Below are positions 61,722-64,000 of a stretch of DNA of 64,000 nucleotides, piece after piece. The translations under genes were made by a program, and so were the position numbers. The stretch lies in assembly GCA_032158125.1 (NCBI GenBank), contig JASKOT010000011.1, positions 414,858-478,857 on the forward strand, given 5' to 3'. Each line of letters opens with the position of its first letter. Within the stretch, counting starts at the first letter, position 1. The stretch is from Papiliotrema nemorosa (Eukaryota > Basidiomycota > Tremellomycetes > Tremellales > Rhynchogastremaceae). Under the pieces are notes generated by a model that saw only the letters and a list, made by a program, of their open reading frames with translations, had not been told where the DNA came from and made no database searches.

Positions 61722-61741
61722 GCCACCGCTTTGGGTGGCAA
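61722..61741. repeat. 7-bp perfect hairpin at the element's 3' border
   Basis: TGCCACC and GGTGGCA form a perfect 7-bp stem around a 6-base loop. It overlaps the proposed polypurine tract, 20 bases from the end of the pol frame. Confidence 0.75.
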
Positions 61742-61761
61742 ATTAGAGCGGAGGTCGCCGT

Positions 61762-64000
61762 CTAGGAGTCCTTTTCTGACACTCCCACTCGCTCTGATGT
61801 CCTTGCCATGCCCATTGACTCACAGAGCTTCTTGAATCTGTCCCTGGCTAAGCCCTTGGTCAACAAGTCTGCCACATTCTTCTCTGTTGAAATGTGACGC
61901 AAGTCAATTGTCTTGTCTTCCACCTTCTCCCTGATGAAGTGATGGCGCATGCCAATGTGTTTTGACCGTTCATGGTGTACCGGATTGTTGGCAAGTGCAA
62001 CACACCCATTATTGTCATTGTAGAGTGGTAGAGCCTGATCATATTCTATACCCAAGTCCTTGATGAGCCTGAGTAGCCATGTTGCCTCTTTAGCCGCGTC
62101 AGTTGTTGCCATGTATTCTGCTTCTGTTGTTGACAAAGCGACAGTTGTTTGGCGTTTTGACTTCCAGGCAATTGGACCACCAAATGACTTGAACACATAA
62201 CCGGTTGTTGACCTCCTCGTCTCTGGATCACCTCCCCAGTCTGCGTCGGCATATCCAATGAGTGTTGGTGATGTTGGAGTATGCCGGAAGGTCGAGTAGA
62301 GGTCAAGTGTGCCTTTGACATAGCGCAAAAGGTGTTTGACCGCGTTCCAGTGTTCCATTGACCATTTTGACATGGATCGGCATAGGACACTTGCCGCATG
62401 TGCCAAGTCAGGTCGAGTGATGGTTGCTGCGTAAAGGATAGCTCCCACTGCTCTGGGGTATGGGAGGTCCTTTGCCAAGGCAAACTCTTCATCGGTTGCC
62501 ATGGTGCCTTTGAATCCAGGAGGTAGAGGTGTTTGATTTGGGTTGCAGTCGGTCAACCCAAACTTCTCTAGAAGCGAGACCAGGTAGTGGCGCTGTGACA
62601 AGGCAGTCGTCCTGGTTGACCTGTCACGGATGATGTTGAACCCAAGAAAGTAGTCGGCTGGTCCAGAATCTGAGCACTCAAAGGCTGAGTTGAGCTCTGA
62701 CTTGAACTGATCAAGTAGTTGGCGAGATGTCGACGCAATAAGTTGATCATCCACATGGATACACAGCATGATGAAGTTGCCGTCATCAAGGTGTTTGATG
62801 TAGAGACAAGGGTCGGCATTGGTTGGAGTGAAATTGTTTGTTCTCAACCAGGTGTCAAGTTGCTTGTTGAAACACCTTGGTGACTGTTTGAGACCGTAGA
62901 GTGCTTTGTTGAGTTTGACCAGTTTGTCCCTTGGTATATCTGATCCCTCTGGTGGGTCCACATAGATCTCCTCGTCCAAGTCACCATTGAGGAAGGCTGC
63001 CATGATGTCCACTTGATCAAACTCCAAGTCAAGTGCGTTGCAAAGGGCAACAAAGAACCGGATGGTTGTTTTGTGCGCAACTGAGGCAAAGGTCTGGTCA
63101 AAGTCCAGACCAGGGACTTGACTGAACCCTCTGGCTACCCATCTGGCCTTGAACTTGCTAGGTTGACCGGTGGTACCATCAATCTTCCTGGTGAACACCC
63201 AGCGGGCAGAGATGGTGCGCTGATTTGACCGTGGGATCACTTCCCAGACATTGTACTTGTCCATTTTGGCAAGTTCGTCCTTGATGGCCAACTCCCACTG
63301 TTGACCATGCTCAGATGTGACCGCTTGACCATAGGAAGTGGGTAGATCGTCCAGTTTGACCTTGTCATGGTCAAATTCCTCCTTGAGAGTGTTCTTAACC
63401 ATTTTGACCGCTGTTTGACCTGTTTCTGCTAGTAACATGGATGGTTGATCTCCCACTAGCTGTAGAGGGTCGTCTGACTCTGCTTCTGACACTTCGTCAT
63501 CATGATCAGAGTCAGGTTGTTGAGCAGGAGGCTGTTCTGATCGCACTCTAATCCGGTTTGACCTCCTGGGCAATTGAACAGGTTGATTGAGGTCAAGTTG
63601 AGCATTTTGACGGTTGTTGAGGTCAATTTGACCATTGTCGAGGTCAAACTGACTGTTTTGACCGTCCTGGAGGTCAAGTTGACCTTGGTTGACCTTGTCC
63701 TGATCATTGGTGACCAAGATATCATCCTCAGGTTCAATTGGAGGCGTGATAGCATTGTCTGGAGTGATCGGCAGTTTGCTGCTGAAAACCACATCTCTTG
63801 AGATAATGATCTTATTGAGATCATGACTCCAGATCCGGTAGTTGTGGGTGCCTTCCACATAGCCTACTAGGATGCCTTCCAAGTACCGGTTGAGCAGCTT
63901 ACTCTGCTGTTGATGCTGGCGGTAATAGCAGGTGATACCAAATGGCTGAAGGTGATCCATCCTGCGTTTGGTGCCATACCAGTGGTCATCTGGTACTTGA
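61762..64000 (-). mobile_element. Ty1/copia retrotransposon pol polyprotein, 3' part (cut by right edge)
   Basis: One uninterrupted minus-strand frame from the window edge to the stop at 61762, about 745 codons. Upstream of the internal ATG 63960 the frame continues as DDHWYGTKRRMDHLQPFG, so the start lies outside. Order: integrase C-terminal core (YLEGILVGYVEGTHNYRIW, IIISRDVVF), a spacer with QIDL-type repeats, reverse transcriptase (WVFTRKIDGTTGQPSKFKAR, QVDIMAAFLNGDLDEEIYVD, KALYGLKQSPRCFNKQLD, and the active-site box FIMLCIHVDDQLIAS), then RNase H (GYADADWGGDPETRRSTTGY, ALSTTEAEYMATTDAAKEAT, and RSKHIGMRHHFIREKVED). The order integrase, RT, RNase H defines the copia superfamily. No stop or frameshift in this part, so it may be recently active. 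Confidence 0.93.
63577..63695 (-). repeat. Imperfect ~30-bp repeats in the integrase-RT spacer
   Basis: Four imperfect units containing GAGGTCAA and TTGACC occur in tandem and encode QxxLDL/QIDLN-type repeats. The motif TTGACC or its complement is also dense across the whole element. Confidence 0.7.

Overview
The window is nuclear DNA of a filamentous or yeast-like fungus. Genes are intron-rich: most introns are 30-60 nt, usually with a CTGAC/CTGAT or CTAAT/CTAAC branch site a few bases before the acceptor. Coding regions are GC-rich and intergenic leaders are pyrimidine-rich. A GATA factor of the AreB/Asd-4 type, seven-membrane-span proteins resembling the basidiomycete DUF6534 family, and the splice-site style point to Basidiomycota. 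I infer Tremellomycetes, but nothing in the window proves the class.

Layout. 1-5.9 kb: the start of a disordered nuclear-type protein running off the left edge, then three tandem, diverged copies of a helical family I do not recognise. 6.4-7.3 kb: a tetraspanin. 7.5-15.5 kb: two large Zn2Cys6 regulators transcribed away from a shared 1.16-kb region. 17.5-21.1 kb: the GATA factor, behind about 2 kb without a gene. 21.6-25.5 kb: a seven-span protein and an MFS transporter. 25.7-29.3 kb and 34.6-35.8 kb: three paralogous nucleotidyltransferase-fold proteins, two of them head to head, separated by an Sds3/Dep1-like subunit and VPS25. 36-39.5 kb, minus strand: SmB, a small unknown gene and a DCR2-like phosphoesterase. 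39.9-43.8 kb: two more seven-span paralogues. 43.8-51.6 kb: exosome MTR3, the mitochondrial ABC1-type kinase-like MCP2, a KAR5-type nuclear fusion protein and a DHHC palmitoyltransferase. 51.8-61 kb: an SR splicing factor, a leucine-rich-repeat protein, CDC48, an MTH1-like Nudix hydrolase and a Derlin. 61.5-64 kb: a Ty1/copia element on the minus strand, cut by the right edge.

Functionally the window mixes housekeeping genes with locally expanded families. CDC48 and the Derlin lie 1 kb apart and both belong to ER-associated degradation; this is probably coincidence. SmB and the SR protein belong to splicing. The least explained material is the three expanded families: the 1.7-5.9 kb triplet, the nucleotidyltransferase-fold trio and the seven-span trio.

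Splicing is the other surprise. Six introns are best read as GC-AG introns, each chosen by reading frame and by homology or a paralogue. One DHHC intron splits the active-site histidine codon and ends in TG rather than AG. Exon borders were worked out by hand from frame, splice motifs and family similarity, so single borders may be off.
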